Assembly (NCBI GenBank): GCA_946480295.1
Contig: CAMLIT010000021.1
Coordinates: forward strand, 1 to 44,140
Length of the DNA: 44,140 nucleotides
Direction: 5' to 3'
DNA from: an uncultured Gemmatimonadota bacterium
Lineage (GTDB): Bacteria; Gemmatimonadota; Gemmatimonadetes; Gemmatimonadales; Gemmatimonadaceae
This document shows positions 24,840 through 33,838 of the stretch, piece after piece. Position 1 is the first letter of the stretch, and each line of letters opens with the position of its first letter. The position numbers were made by a program, and so were the translations under genes. The notes under the pieces were generated by a model, which saw nothing but the letters and a program-made list of their open reading frames with translations, was not told the DNA's origin and did not search any database.

Positions 24840-27386
24840 ATGCGATCTCCCGCTGCTCTGGCGATGCTGCTCCTGCTCGCGGCGCCGGGCCGCCTGCCCG
24901 CCCAGGCAGGTCCCGCGACCCCCGCCCCGGCCGACAGCCTCCGCTTCCCGCACTACTCCTGGCTCGACAACCGCGACTGGACCTGGTACGCGGCGCACGT
25001 CCCGCTCTTCGACTCGCCCGACACGGCGATCGACGCGACCTACTACTATCGGTGGGCGCTCGTCACGAAGCACCTCACCTACGGGTCCCCGGAGAGCGGC
25101 TACACCTTCAGCGAGTTCATCGACCGCCCCTTCTGGTCGGGCGCGTACGGCTCGATCAGCTGCCCGCTCGGGCACCAGTTCTACGAGGTGCGCTGGCTGA
25201 GGGACCGGCGCATCGTCGACGACTTCGCGCGCTACTGGTTCGACACGCCGGGCGCGCAGCCGCGGAGCTACAGCAACTGGTACGGCGACGCGATGTGGGC
25301 GACCTATCTCGTCAACGGCGACCGGCGCTTCATCGCGCGCATGCTGCCGTACATGGAGCGGCAGTACGACGGCTGGGTGCGTGAGCACTTCGACTCCACC
25401 GCCGGCATGTTCCACTGGGACGGCATGCACGATGGGATGGAGTTCAACATCGACAGCCGCCAGACGGCGCAGCCGTTCGATGGGGGCGACGGCTACCGGC
25501 CGACGCTCAACAGCTACCTGTTCGCCGACGAGCGCGCGATCTCGCGGGCCGCGGCGCTGGTCGGCGACTCGGCGACGGCGCGGCTCTTCGCCGGACGCGC
25601 CGCCGCGCTCAAGGCGCGCGTGCAGCGGGAGCTGTGGGATCCGCGGCGACAGTTCTTCCTCGAGCAGTTCGCGCACGACGAGCAGGGCGGCATACGCGCG
25701 GGCACGCGCACCTACGAGACGGGGAAGTACGCCGGCAACCCGCACGGCCGCGAGGAGATCGGCTTCGTCCCCTGGCAGTTCGAGCTCCCCGACTCCGGCT
25801 ACGAGGCGGCGTGGCGCTTCCTCATGGACACGGCGTACTTCGCCGCGCCCTACGGGCCCACCACGACGGAGCGGCACGATCCCCTCTTCTACGTCTCGCC
25901 GACCTGCTGCTGGTGGAGCGGCAACTCCTGGCCCTACGCCACCACGCAGACGCTGGAGGCGATGGCCAACCTCCTGAACGACTATCACCAGTCGTACGTG
26001 ACGAAGCGCGACTGGATGACGCTGCTGCGGACGTACACGCGCACGCAGCGCTGGGACGGACATCTTTACATCGCCGAAGCGGCGAACCCCGACGACGGCT
26101 CGTGGGCGGGGCATAACACCTACTATCACAGCGAGCACTACTTCCACTCCGGCTACATCGACCTCGTGATCACCGGCATCGCCGGTCTCCGCCCGCGCGC
26201 CGACGACAGCGTGGAGGTGAACCCGCTCGCGCCAGACGATTGGGCCTGGTTCGCCCTGGACGGCGTCTCGTACCACGGCCACGACCTCTCGATCACCTGG
26301 GACCGCGACGGCACCCGCTATCATCGCGGACACGGGCTCGCCATCGTCGCCGACGGCCGCGTGATCGCGCGCCGACCGACCCTCGGCCGCATCGTCGCCT
26401 GGCTCGGGCCGGCGCGCGTCCCGGCACACATCGACCGTCCATCCAACCTCGCGGTGAACAACGGCCGCGGCGCGTACCCCTGGCTCAACGCCTCCTACAG
26501 CGCGCCGGAGAACCCGCCCTTCTACGCCGTCGACGGCAGCCGCTGGTACATGGCCTCGCCGCCCAATCGATGGACGGCGGTCGGCTCGCCCAACCGGCGC
26601 GACACGCTGACGCTGGACTTCGGCGTCGCGCTCCCCGTCGAGCAACTCGCGCTCTACTTCGTGGACGACGGCCCCGGCTCGCGCGTGCGCGCGCCGGCGC
26701 GCTACGAGCTGGAGCGGTGGACCGGCGCGCGGTGGGCGACCGTGCCGGGACAGCGGCACGTGCCCGCGACGCCGACAGGCCATCGCGCGAACACCGCGAC
26801 GTTCCCGCGCCTCACGACGCGGAAGCTGCGCGTGATCCTGACCCACGCGCCCGGCGCGTACAGCGGGCTCACCGAGCTGGAGGCGTGGTCGCACGCGCGC
26901 CTGCCGCTGCCGGAGCCCACCGCCGCGCCGCACGATCTCGCGTTCAACGCCAGCGACAGCGGCTATCCGAAGGTGTCCGCGTCGTTCACCGGGGCGACCG
27001 ACCGCGTGCAGGAGGTGAACGACCTCCGCATCGCCTTCACGCACTACTCGCGCAACCGCTGGACCGCCTACGGCTCGCCCAACGCCAGCGACTGGGTGGA
27101 GGTCGACTTCGGCGCGCCGAAGGCGGTGCGCACGCTCGAGCTCTTCCTGTGGGCGGACGGGCGCGGCGTGAAGGCGCCGAAGCGCTACACCGTCCAGTAC
27201 TGGACGGGGAGCGCGTGGGCCGACGCGCGTGTCCGCTCGCAGCTCCCCATCGTCCCCCTCGCCTCGGCGATGAACACCGTGCGCATCGACCCGGTGCGCA
27301 CGCGCCGAGTGCGCGTCGTGTTCGAGCACGACCGTCCCGCCGTCTCCGGCCTCACGGAACTCATCATCCCCGACGACCAGCCATGA
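24840..27386 (+). CDS. Secreted six-hairpin (MGH1-like) glycoside hydrolase with C-terminal discoidin-like domains
   Basis: 848 residues from the ATG at 24840, chosen because it begins a signal peptide (MLLLLAAPGRLPAQA); an in-frame ATG at 24807 would add 11 residues. The N-terminal two-thirds is an (alpha/alpha)6 barrel of the MGH1/GH63-like clan, shown by FIDRPFWSGAYG, SNWYGDAMWATYLVNGDRRFI, REEIGFVPWQFELPD and PTCCWWSGNSWPYATTQTLEA. Two beta-sandwich (F5/8 type C-like) modules follow at about 535-695 and 695-848, each with NRWTAxGSPN and a VxFDY-type core, suggesting carbohydrate binding. The exact specificity is unknown; neighbours suggest a galactose- or arabinose-containing glycan. It overlaps the GH2 gene by ATGA. 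Confidence 0.8.
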   Translation: MRSPAALAMLLLLAAPGRLPAQAGPATPAPADSLRFPHYSWLDNRDWTWYAAHVPLFDSPDTAIDATYYYRWALVTKHLTYGSPESGYTFSEFIDRPFWSGAYGSISCPLGHQFYEVRWLRDRRIVDDFARYWFDTPGAQPRSYSNWYGDAMWATYLVNGDRRFIARMLPYMERQYDGWVREHFDSTAGMFHWDGMHDGMEFNIDSRQTAQPFDGGDGYRPTLNSYLFADERAISRAAALVGDSATARLFAGRAAALKARVQRELWDPRRQFFLEQFAHDEQGGIRAGTRTYETGKYAGNPHGREEIGFVPWQFELPDSGYEAAWRFLMDTAYFAAPYGPTTTERHDPLFYVSPTCCWWSGNSWPYATTQTLEAMANLLNDYHQSYVTKRDWMTLLRTYTRTQRWDGHLYIAEAANPDDGSWAGHNTYYHSEHYFHSGYIDLVITGIAGLRPRADDSVEVNPLAPDDWAWFALDGVSYHGHDLSITWDRDGTRYHRGHGLAIVADGRVIARRPTLGRIVAWLGPARVPAHIDRPSNLAVNNGRGAYPWLNASYSAPENPPFYAVDGSRWYMASPPNRWTAVGSPNRRDTLTLDFGVALPVEQLALYFVDDGPGSRVRAPARYELERWTGARWATVPGQRHVPATPTGHRANTATFPRLTTRKLRVILTHAPGAYSGLTELEAWSHARLPLPEPTAAPHDLAFNASDSGYPKVSASFTGATDRVQEVNDLRIAFTHYSRNRWTAYGSPNASDWVEVDFGAPKAVRTLELFLWADGRGVKAPKRYTVQYWTGSAWADARVRSQLPIVPLASAMNTVRIDPVRTRRVRVVFEHDRPAVSGLTELIIPDDQP

Positions 27387-29620
27387 TCTCCCGCGTTCGG
27401 ATATGCTCGCTCGCCCTCGCCGCCGCGGCGGCGGTCCCGATGCTCGCCGGCGTCGGGCGCGCGCAGCAGCCAAACGAGTCCACCACCGCGCCCGCCACCC
27501 ACCTCCACACCCGGTGGGCGCGCGACGTGAATCCCGCGCATCCGCTCCCCGAGTACCCGCGCCCGCAGATGACGCGGCGCGCCTGGCAGAACCTCAACGG
27601 CCGCTGGCAGTACGCCATCCGCGACAGCGGCGCCGCCGCGCCCACCTCATGGGACGGCACGATCGTCGTGCCCTTCCCCCTCGAGTCGCAGCTCGGCGGC
27701 GTCGCGCGCCCCCTCACCGAGACCCAGCGCCTCTGGTACCGCCGCACCTTCCGCGCGCCGCGCCTGCCCGCCGGCGGACGGCTGCTCCTGCACTTCGGCG
27801 CGGTGGACTGGGACGCGCAGGTGTTCGTGAACGGCCAGCGGGTGGGCGAGCACCGCGGCGGCTACGATCCCTTCACCGTGGACGTCACCGACGCGTTGCG
27901 CGGCGGCGGCGACCAGGAGCTCGTCGTCGGGGTGTGGGACCCGACGAACAAGGGGCCGCAGCCGCGCGGGAAGCAGGTGCAGCACCCGCACTCGATCTGG
28001 TACACGGCGGTGTCGGGGATCTGGCAGACGGTGTGGCTGGAGCCCGTCCCGGCGGCGCACATCACGCACCTGCTCATCGTGCCTGACGTGGACGCGGGCG
28101 CGCTCCGCGTCGCGACGACGGCGGACGGCGCGCCCGCGGGCACCCGCGTGCGTGTGACGGCGCGTGACGGAAGCCGCACGGTGGGCAGCGCGGAGGGCGC
28201 GGTCGGCGACACGCTCGTCGTACGCATCCCGCGCGCGAAGCTCTGGTCCCCCGACCGGCCCTTCCTCTACACGCTCCACGTCGCGCTCTCCACGGGCGAC
28301 GCGGTGGACAGCTACGCGGGGATGCGGAAGATCGCCGTCGCGCGCGACAGCGCCGGCGTCAACCGGCTCTTCCTGAACGGAAGACCGCTGTTCGAGTTCG
28401 GCCCGCTCGACCAGGGCTGGTGGCCGGGCGGCCTGTACACCGCGCCCACCGACGCGGCGCTCCGCTCCGACATCGCCACCACGAAGCGGCTCGGCTTCGA
28501 CATGATCCGCAAGCACGTGAAGGTGGAGCCGGAGCGCTGGTACTACTGGGCCGACCGGCTCGGCATCCTCGTCTGGCAGGACATGCCGAGCGGCGACAAC
28601 GACACGCCGGCGGCGAAGACCGAGTTCGCCGAAGAGCTGCGCCACGTGGTGGACGCGCGGCGCGACCACCCGAGCATCGTCATGTGGGTGCCGTTCAACG
28701 AGGGGTGGGGACAGCACGACACCCGGCAGGTCGTCGCCTGGCTGAAGGGCTACGACCCGAGCCGCCTCGTGGACAACGCCAGCGGGTGGACCGACATGCA
28801 CGTCGGCGACGTCGCGGACATGCACACCTACCCCGGGCCGGGGATGCCGCCGCTCGAGCCGACGCGCGCGTCGGTGCTCGGCGAGTTCGGCGGCCTCGGG
28901 CTCCCCATCACCGGCCACCTCTGGGTGGAGAAGAACAACTGGGGGTACCGCACCTTCACCTCGCGCGACTCGCTCGGCGCGGCGTATCGCGGGCTGATCG
29001 GGCAGCTCCGCTTCCTCATCGGCCAGGGGCTCGCGGCGGCCGTCTACACGCAGACGACGGACGTGGAGATCGAGGTGAACGGGCTGATGACCTACGACCG
29101 GGCGATCGTGAAGCTCCCGCCGTCGGCGATCGCCGCGAACCGGACGGTGTACGGGCCGCCGCCGGTCGTGCGCAGCGTCGTGCCCGTCTCGGGCGACGTG
29201 GGCCAGCCGTGGCGCTACACGATGACGAAGCCGGACACCGGCTGGACGGAGGCCGGTTTCGCCGATTCCACCTGGAAGCTGGGCTACGGCGGCTTCGGGA
29301 GCCCGGCCACCGAGGACGCGTTCGTGCGCACGCCGTGGGAGGGGTCGGACATCTGGCTGCGCCGCACGATCGAGCTGCCGACCCACGCGCTCGTCCGCCC
29401 GTACCTCCGGATCTACCACGACGACACCGCCGAGGTCTACCTGAACGGGCACCTCGTCGGCAGTTTCCCCGGGTACACGAAGTCGTACGTGGAAGTGCCG
29501 CTGGACGCGGCGGCGCGCCGCTACCTGCATCCGGGCGCGAACACGCTCGCCGTGCACGCGCACCAGGTCAGCGGCGGGCAGTACATCGATGTGGGCCTGG
29601 ACGAGGTGCTCCGTCCGTGA
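27383..29620 (+). CDS. Secreted GH2-family glycosidase, beta-galactosidase-like
   Basis: 745 residues with a signal peptide ending VGRAQQ. Domains in order are the sugar-binding sandwich (PLTETQRLWYRRTF, VDWDAQVFVNGQRVGEHRGGYDPF), an Ig-like domain, and a TIM barrel with acid/base Glu440 (WVPFNEGWG) and nucleophile Glu501 (VLGEFGG). About 110 C-terminal residues form a second jelly-roll (DDTAEVYLNGHLVG) typical of secreted soil and Bacteroidetes GH2 enzymes. It would release beta-linked galactose or a related sugar; GH2 also contains other activities, so the substrate is inferred from context. It overlaps the upstream glycosidase by ATGA and the mutarotase gene follows in 34 nt. Confidence 0.9.
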   Translation: MISRVRICSLALAAAAAVPMLAGVGRAQQPNESTTAPATHLHTRWARDVNPAHPLPEYPRPQMTRRAWQNLNGRWQYAIRDSGAAAPTSWDGTIVVPFPLESQLGGVARPLTETQRLWYRRTFRAPRLPAGGRLLLHFGAVDWDAQVFVNGQRVGEHRGGYDPFTVDVTDALRGGGDQELVVGVWDPTNKGPQPRGKQVQHPHSIWYTAVSGIWQTVWLEPVPAAHITHLLIVPDVDAGALRVATTADGAPAGTRVRVTARDGSRTVGSAEGAVGDTLVVRIPRAKLWSPDRPFLYTLHVALSTGDAVDSYAGMRKIAVARDSAGVNRLFLNGRPLFEFGPLDQGWWPGGLYTAPTDAALRSDIATTKRLGFDMIRKHVKVEPERWYYWADRLGILVWQDMPSGDNDTPAAKTEFAEELRHVVDARRDHPSIVMWVPFNEGWGQHDTRQVVAWLKGYDPSRLVDNASGWTDMHVGDVADMHTYPGPGMPPLEPTRASVLGEFGGLGLPITGHLWVEKNNWGYRTFTSRDSLGAAYRGLIGQLRFLIGQGLAAAVYTQTTDVEIEVNGLMTYDRAIVKLPPSAIAANRTVYGPPPVVRSVVPVSGDVGQPWRYTMTKPDTGWTEAGFADSTWKLGYGGFGSPATEDAFVRTPWEGSDIWLRRTIELPTHALVRPYLRIYHDDTAEVYLNGHLVGSFPGYTKSYVEVPLDAAARRYLHPGANTLAVHAHQVSGGQYIDVGLDEVLRP

Positions 29621-29654
29621 CCGCGCAGGCGAACCGTTTGGAGAGAGAACCGTC

Positions 29655-30830
29655 ATGCCGATACACCGACCCGCGGCCGCACTGCTGGCGGCCGCCAGCT
29701 TCCTCGCGGCCGTGAGCTGCGCTTCGCATGGCTCGGCCGCGCCGGGCGCCGAGGCGGCGACGGCCCGCCCCGGCATCACCCACGCCTCGTTCGGCACCGC
29801 GCCGACGGGAGAGCCCGTGGAGATCTACACCCTGACGAACGCGCACGGCATGCGCGTGCGCGCGATGAGCTACGGCGGCATCATCCAGTCGCTGCGCGTC
29901 CCCGATCGCAACGGCAACTTCGACGACGTCGTCCTCGGCTTCGACGATCTCGCTGGCTACGTGAAGGACTCGCCGTACTTCGGCGCGATCATCGGCCGCT
30001 ACGGCAATCGCATCGCGCGCGGCACCTTCACCATCGACGGCACCACGTACCACGTGCCGATCAACGACGGGCCGAACAGCCTGCACGGCGGCATCCGCGG
30101 CTTCGACAAGGTCGTCTGGCACGTGCAGCCGTTCGAGAACAGGGAGGGCCAGGGGCTCGTCTTCACCCACCTGAGCCCCGACGGCGACCAGGGCTATCCG
30201 GGCAACCTGAACGTGAAGGTCACCTACACGCTCAACGACCGGAACGAGCTCGTGATCGACTACGAGGCGACGACGGACAAGCCGACGCCGATCAACCTGA
30301 CCAACCACTCGTACTTCAACCTGAAGGGCGAGGGGCAGGGGAACGTCCTCGAGCACGAGATGCAGATCGAGGCGAGCCACTACACGCCGGTGGACTCGAC
30401 GCTCATCCCGACGGGGGAGATCGCGCCGGTGGCCGGCACGCCCTTCGACTTCCGCCATCCGACGGCGATCGGCGCGCGCATCAACGAGCCGAATCAGCAG
30501 CTCAAGTTCGCGGGCGGCTACGACCACAACTTCGTCCTCGACCGCATGGGCGCGGGGCTCACGCACGCCGCGCACGTCTACGAGCCGACCACGGGCCGGA
30601 CGCTCGACGTCTACACGACGGAGCCGGGCGTCCAGTTCTACACGGGCAACTTCCTGAACGGCAGCTTCGCCGGGAAGTCCGGGCACGTCTACGAGCACCG
30701 CGGCGCCTTCTGCCTCGAGACGCAGCACTACCCCGACTCGCCCAACCACCCGAACTTCCCGAGCACCATCCTCCGGCCGGGTCAGACGTACCGGTCCCGG
30801 ACGGTCTTCGCCTTCGGCGTGGCGAAGTAG
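29655..30830 (+). CDS. Aldose 1-epimerase (galactose mutarotase), lipoprotein
   Basis: 391 residues from the ATG at 29655, with GGAGAG about 9 nt upstream. A lipoprotein signal ends at Cys22 (LAAVSC). Family motifs are complete: GRYGNRIA, NSLHGG (His144), LTNHSYFNL (catalytic acid His218), YDHNFVL and FCLETQHYPDSPN (catalytic base Glu355). It equilibrates alpha- and beta-anomers of galactose or glucose released by the neighbouring alpha- and beta-glycosidases before uptake. It ends the carbohydrate gene group; a hairpin follows 14 nt after the stop. Confidence 0.94.
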   Translation: MPIHRPAAALLAAASFLAAVSCASHGSAAPGAEAATARPGITHASFGTAPTGEPVEIYTLTNAHGMRVRAMSYGGIIQSLRVPDRNGNFDDVVLGFDDLAGYVKDSPYFGAIIGRYGNRIARGTFTIDGTTYHVPINDGPNSLHGGIRGFDKVVWHVQPFENREGQGLVFTHLSPDGDQGYPGNLNVKVTYTLNDRNELVIDYEATTDKPTPINLTNHSYFNLKGEGQGNVLEHEMQIEASHYTPVDSTLIPTGEIAPVAGTPFDFRHPTAIGARINEPNQQLKFAGGYDHNFVLDRMGAGLTHAAHVYEPTTGRTLDVYTTEPGVQFYTGNFLNGSFAGKSGHVYEHRGAFCLETQHYPDSPNHPNFPSTILRPGQTYRSRTVFAFGVAK

Positions 30831-30844
30831 CAGGCGCTCCTCGT

Positions 30845-30878
30845 CAGGTGCCGTAACTCACTGTCGGTACGGCACCTG
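30845..30878 (+). terminator. Hairpin after the mutarotase gene
   Basis: Perfect 11-bp arms CAGGTGCCGTA (30845-30855) and TACGGCACCTG (30868-30878) with a 12-nt loop. It ends the galactoside gene group. No T-tract follows. Confidence 0.75.
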
Positions 30879-30920
30879 GCGCGGTTCGTGGGTCGACGGC
30901 AACGATCTTGCCTTCCTGAT

Positions 30921-30967
30921 CGACAGGATGACTGCCTTTCCTGTCGCCGGATTTCCCGATCCTGTCG
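30921..30967. repeat. CGACAGGA/TCCTGTCG repeat cluster
   Basis: CGACAGGA (30921-30928) is followed by two copies of its complement TCCTGTCG (30939-30946, 30960-30967), the latter two 21 bp apart. The cluster has lower GC than its surroundings and overlaps the ATG of the small gene at 30928. It may be an interspersed intergenic repeat or an operator. Confidence 0.5.
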
Positions 30968-31212
30968 CCCATCGGTGGCGCCCACGGACCCGCGTGCGGG
31001 GGCCGCGGTACCTCGTCGACCCCGAGACGCAGGCGCGCCTCGTGGTCGAGGAGCGGCCGGCCGACGGCGTGGCCGGCGCACGCGGACGCAGCTACCTCAT
31101 CTTCTTCTTCGAGCACGGCTTCCACCGGCTCTGGAAATTCCCGGCGGACTGGGATCGCATGCCGGACGACGAGCTCCTCCGGCTCGGCTGGCACCCACGC
31201 CGCGCCGACTGA
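30928..31212 (+). CDS. Small hypothetical protein, paralogue of the gene at 6866-7195
   Basis: 94 residues from ATG 30928, or 73 from GTG 30994; the latter avoids the TCCTGTCG repeats that overlap the first 15 codons and begins closer to the conserved part. It contains YLVDPETQARLVVEE, a strand SYLIFFFEHGFHRLWKFPADW and a helix MPDDELLRLGW. The strand, P-x-x-W and L/M-P-(D/E)-(A/D)-E-L layout matches the protein encoded at 6866-7195. No signal or membrane segment; function unknown. Confidence 0.6.
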   Translation: MTAFPVAGFPDPVAHRWRPRTRVRGPRYLVDPETQARLVVEERPADGVAGARGRSYLIFFFEHGFHRLWKFPADWDRMPDDELLRLGWHPRRAD

Positions 31213-31238
31213 GCCGTCGCGCGTCCGGCGCGGCCGGC

Positions 31239-31270
31239 GATACAGGATCGTGACATCGCCCGACTTCTGT
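31239..31270 (+). promoter_or_regulatory. Possible Pho box upstream of phoB
   Basis: GATACAG (31239-31245) and GTGACAT (31250-31256) are 11 bp apart. TTCTGT (31265-31270), a possible -10, begins 9 nt after the second repeat, the same spacing as at the other three boxes. It is weaker than those boxes, but autoregulation of phoBR is usual. Confidence 0.45.
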
Positions 31271-31304
31271 AACCGGCCGCGTCCGTCCACCTTTCCCGGC
31301 GATC

Positions 31305-32030
31305 ATGGTCGCCGCTTCCACGCCCGCTCCCGGTGATCGCGTCCTCGTCGTGGACGACGAGCCGGACATCGTCGCCCTGGTAGCGTACCACCTCGCCAGG
31401 GCGGGATACCGCGTGTCGACCGCCGCGAACGGACCCGACGCCCTCAGCGCCGCCGCCGCCGAGCGGCCCGCGCTCGTCGTCCTCGACCTCATGCTCCCCG
31501 GGCTTTCCGGTTTCGACGTCCTCGAGCGCCTGCGCGCCGACAAGGCCACGCGCGACATCGCCGTCCTCATGCTCACCGCGCGTCGCGAGGAGCAGGACCG
31601 CATCAGGGGACTCTCGCTCGGCGCCGACGACTACCTCACGAAGCCGTTCAGCCCGCAGGAGCTGGTACTGCGCGTCGGCGCGATCCTGCGCCGTGCGCGA
31701 GCGGCGCCGCCGGCGACGGGGGACATCATCGTCATCGGGCCGATGCGCATCGACCGGGAACGGCACCGCGTGGCGGTCGACGATCGCGACGTCGAGCTCA
31801 CCGCGACCGAGTACAAGCTCCTCCTCCTCCTCGCCGAGCGACGCGGCCGCGTGCAGCAGCGCGGACAGCTCCTCGAGGCGGTGTGGGAAGCGTCGCCCGA
31901 CATCCAGACGCGCACCGTCGACATGCACGTGCAGCGATTGCGCGCGAAGCTCGGCCCGGCGGGCGACCTGATCGAGACGGTGCGCGGCTTCGGCTATCGC
32001 ATGCGCGGCGAGGCGCCGAGGCGCTCGTGA
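31305..32030 (+). CDS. phoB: PhoB-type response regulator
   Basis: 241 residues, OmpR/PhoB family. The receiver domain (about 12-125) has the acidic pair Asp17/Asp18, phospho-acceptor Asp61 (VLDLMLPG), Thr91 and Lys113 (YLTKPF). A winged helix DNA-binding domain follows (about 143-236) with VELTATEYKLLLLL, TVDMHVQRLRAKLG and VRGFGYRM. It is followed by a PhoR-like kinase (GTGA overlap) and the pst genes, which identifies it as the phosphate-starvation regulator. No clear ribosome site precedes the ATG. Confidence 0.93.
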   Translation: MVAASTPAPGDRVLVVDDEPDIVALVAYHLARAGYRVSTAANGPDALSAAAAERPALVVLDLMLPGLSGFDVLERLRADKATRDIAVLMLTARREEQDRIRGLSLGADDYLTKPFSPQELVLRVGAILRRARAAPPATGDIIVIGPMRIDRERHRVAVDDRDVELTATEYKLLLLLAERRGRVQQRGQLLEAVWEASPDIQTRTVDMHVQRLRAKLGPAGDLIETVRGFGYRMRGEAPRRS

Positions 32031-33727
32031 AGCTCGCCCAGCGCGTGTTCGGGCTGGCGGTGACGATCATCGCCGTCCTCGTCCTCCTGCTCGTCCTCAT
32101 CGCCGATCGCCGGCTGCACCGGCGGCTCGTGAACCAGACCGTCGACGAGCTGGCGAACGAGGCGCGGCTCGTCGCCTCGCTCTGGCGGCCGGGGATGAAC
32201 GCGGATTCGCTGGCGGACAGCGTCGGCCAGCTCCTGGGCCGGCGTGTCACGCTCATCGATCCCGACGGCCACGTCATCGGCGACACGGACTTCGACCCGC
32301 CGGCGATCTGGCATCTCCAGAACCACAGCACGCGCCCGGAGGTGATCGCGGCACGGCGCGCGGGGATCGGCAGCTCGCGCCGGGAGAGCCCGTCGAACGG
32401 GGACGAGGAGCTCTACGTCGCGGCGCGGGCGCCGCTGGGCACCGCGCGTGTGAGCATGCACACGCGCCTGCTGGAGGACACCATCGGCCTCGCCGAGCAG
32501 GACGTGCTCGTCGCCGCGCTCGTCGCCCTGCTCGTGGCGCTCGCCCTCGCGGTGCTCTTCGCGCGCGGCGTGACGCGGCCCATCATCGAGCTGCGCGACG
32601 TCGCGCAGGCGCTCGCCGCCGGCCGACTCGATAGGCGGCCGCAGCTCGCCGCGCCCGGCGAGGTCGGCGACCTCGCGGAGGCGCTGTCGTCCATGGCCGA
32701 GCAGCTGGCGGCGCGCCTCGGCGCGCTCCAGGCGCACGACACGCTGATGACCGCGCTCATCGAGTCGCTCGCCGAGGGCGTGCTGGCGGTGAACGCGGCC
32801 GGAGACGTCGTGCGCGTCAACGCGAGCGCGGCGGCGCTGCTGGGACTGCACACGCCGCCCCCGTTCGCGTCGTCGGTCCTCCCGCGCGACCGCGTGCTGC
32901 GCGAGGCGCTCGGCGACGCGCTGGCGGGGCTGCCCCGCCCTCCCGTCGAGGCGCTGGTGCACGGGCGCACCCTCGCCATCACCGCGCGTCCCCTCGTCGG
33001 CGGCGGGGGCGTGCTCACGCTCTTCGACCTCACGCCGCTGCGCCGGCTCGAGGTCGTCCGCCGCGACTTCGTCGCCAACGTCTCGCACGAGCTGCGGACG
33101 CCGCTGACGGCGATCCAGGGTTTCGCCGAGACCCTCGTCGACGGCGGCCTCCCGGAGACGGATCGTCGCCGCTTCGTCGACACGATCCGCGCGAACGCGG
33201 CGCGCATGCAGCGGCTGGTGGACGACCTCCTCGACCTGTCGCGCATCGAGTCCGGCGGCTGGCGCCCGCAGCCGGTGATGGTGGAGGTGGCGGCCACCGT
33301 CGACGAGGCGATCCCGGCGGCGCGTGCAGCGGCGGCGCAGAAGGGGATCGCGATCCACATGGCGATCGCGCCCGATGCGGCGCGCGTCCACGCCGATCCG
33401 ACGGCGCTGCGGCAGATCGTCGCGAACCTGGTGGAGAACGCGGTCCGCTACACGCACGAGGGGCGCGTCACGATCGCCACGCGGCGCACCACCGACGGCG
33501 TCCTGCTCGAGGTCGCGGACACCGGCATCGGTATCCCGCCGGAGCACCTCCCGCGGATCTTCGAGCGCTTCTACCGCGTGGACGCCTCCCGGTCGCGCGC
33601 GATGGGCGGCACGGGCCTCGGGCTCTCCATCGTCAGGCACCTCGCCGAGGCGCATGGCGGATGGGTGCGGGCCGAGAGCACGGGAGCGGGCGGGACCACG
33701 CTCCTCGTGTTCTTCCCCGACGCCTGA
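32027..33727 (+). CDS. phoR: PhoR-type phosphate sensor histidine kinase
   Basis: 566 residues from a GTG overlapping the phoB stop. A membrane helix at about 8-28, a periplasmic part to about 155, a second helix at about 160-185, HAMP (FARGVTRPIIELRDV), and a PAS-like domain (LIESLAEGVLAVNAAGDVVRVNASAA) come first. HisKA follows with phospho-acceptor His354 (VSHELRTPL), then HATPase with N-box Asn471 (NLVENAVRYT), G1 DTGIGIP, F-box and G2 GGTGLGLSI. It phosphorylates PhoB when Pst/PhoU signals low phosphate. Confidence 0.92.
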   Translation: MKLAQRVFGLAVTIIAVLVLLLVLIADRRLHRRLVNQTVDELANEARLVASLWRPGMNADSLADSVGQLLGRRVTLIDPDGHVIGDTDFDPPAIWHLQNHSTRPEVIAARRAGIGSSRRESPSNGDEELYVAARAPLGTARVSMHTRLLEDTIGLAEQDVLVAALVALLVALALAVLFARGVTRPIIELRDVAQALAAGRLDRRPQLAAPGEVGDLAEALSSMAEQLAARLGALQAHDTLMTALIESLAEGVLAVNAAGDVVRVNASAAALLGLHTPPPFASSVLPRDRVLREALGDALAGLPRPPVEALVHGRTLAITARPLVGGGGVLTLFDLTPLRRLEVVRRDFVANVSHELRTPLTAIQGFAETLVDGGLPETDRRRFVDTIRANAARMQRLVDDLLDLSRIESGGWRPQPVMVEVAATVDEAIPAARAAAAQKGIAIHMAIAPDAARVHADPTALRQIVANLVENAVRYTHEGRVTIATRRTTDGVLLEVADTGIGIPPEHLPRIFERFYRVDASRSRAMGGTGLGLSIVRHLAEAHGGWVRAESTGAGGTTLLVFFPDA

Positions 33728-33748
33728 GCGCGCTGTCGGCCGGCCGCC

Positions 33749-33802
33749 GTTACACGGCCGTTACAGAGTAACGGGCCGGCCTTTACACAGCCGGGCGAGA
33801 TT
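33749..33802 (+). promoter_or_regulatory. Pho box and promoter of the pstS-pstCAB-B-phoU operon
   Basis: GTTACAC (33749), GTTACAG (33760) and TTTACAC (33782) sit on an 11-bp grid, with a degenerate unit at 33771, the periodicity of PhoB-binding direct repeats. GAGATT (33797-33802), beginning 9 nt after the last repeat, is the -10 position by comparison with the other boxes. The second repeat also forms a small inverted repeat CGTTAC-AGA-GTAACG, which may terminate phoR transcription. Confidence 0.75.
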
Positions 33803-33838
33803 CCTCCGCGTCGACACACACTCACGACGGAGAGACCT

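Noticed and set aside
23268..27473. A 1401-residue minus-strand frame across the alpha-galactosidase and glycosidase genes
   Set aside because: It is an antisense shadow of two well-supported plus-strand genes and the spacer; no motif is recognisable.
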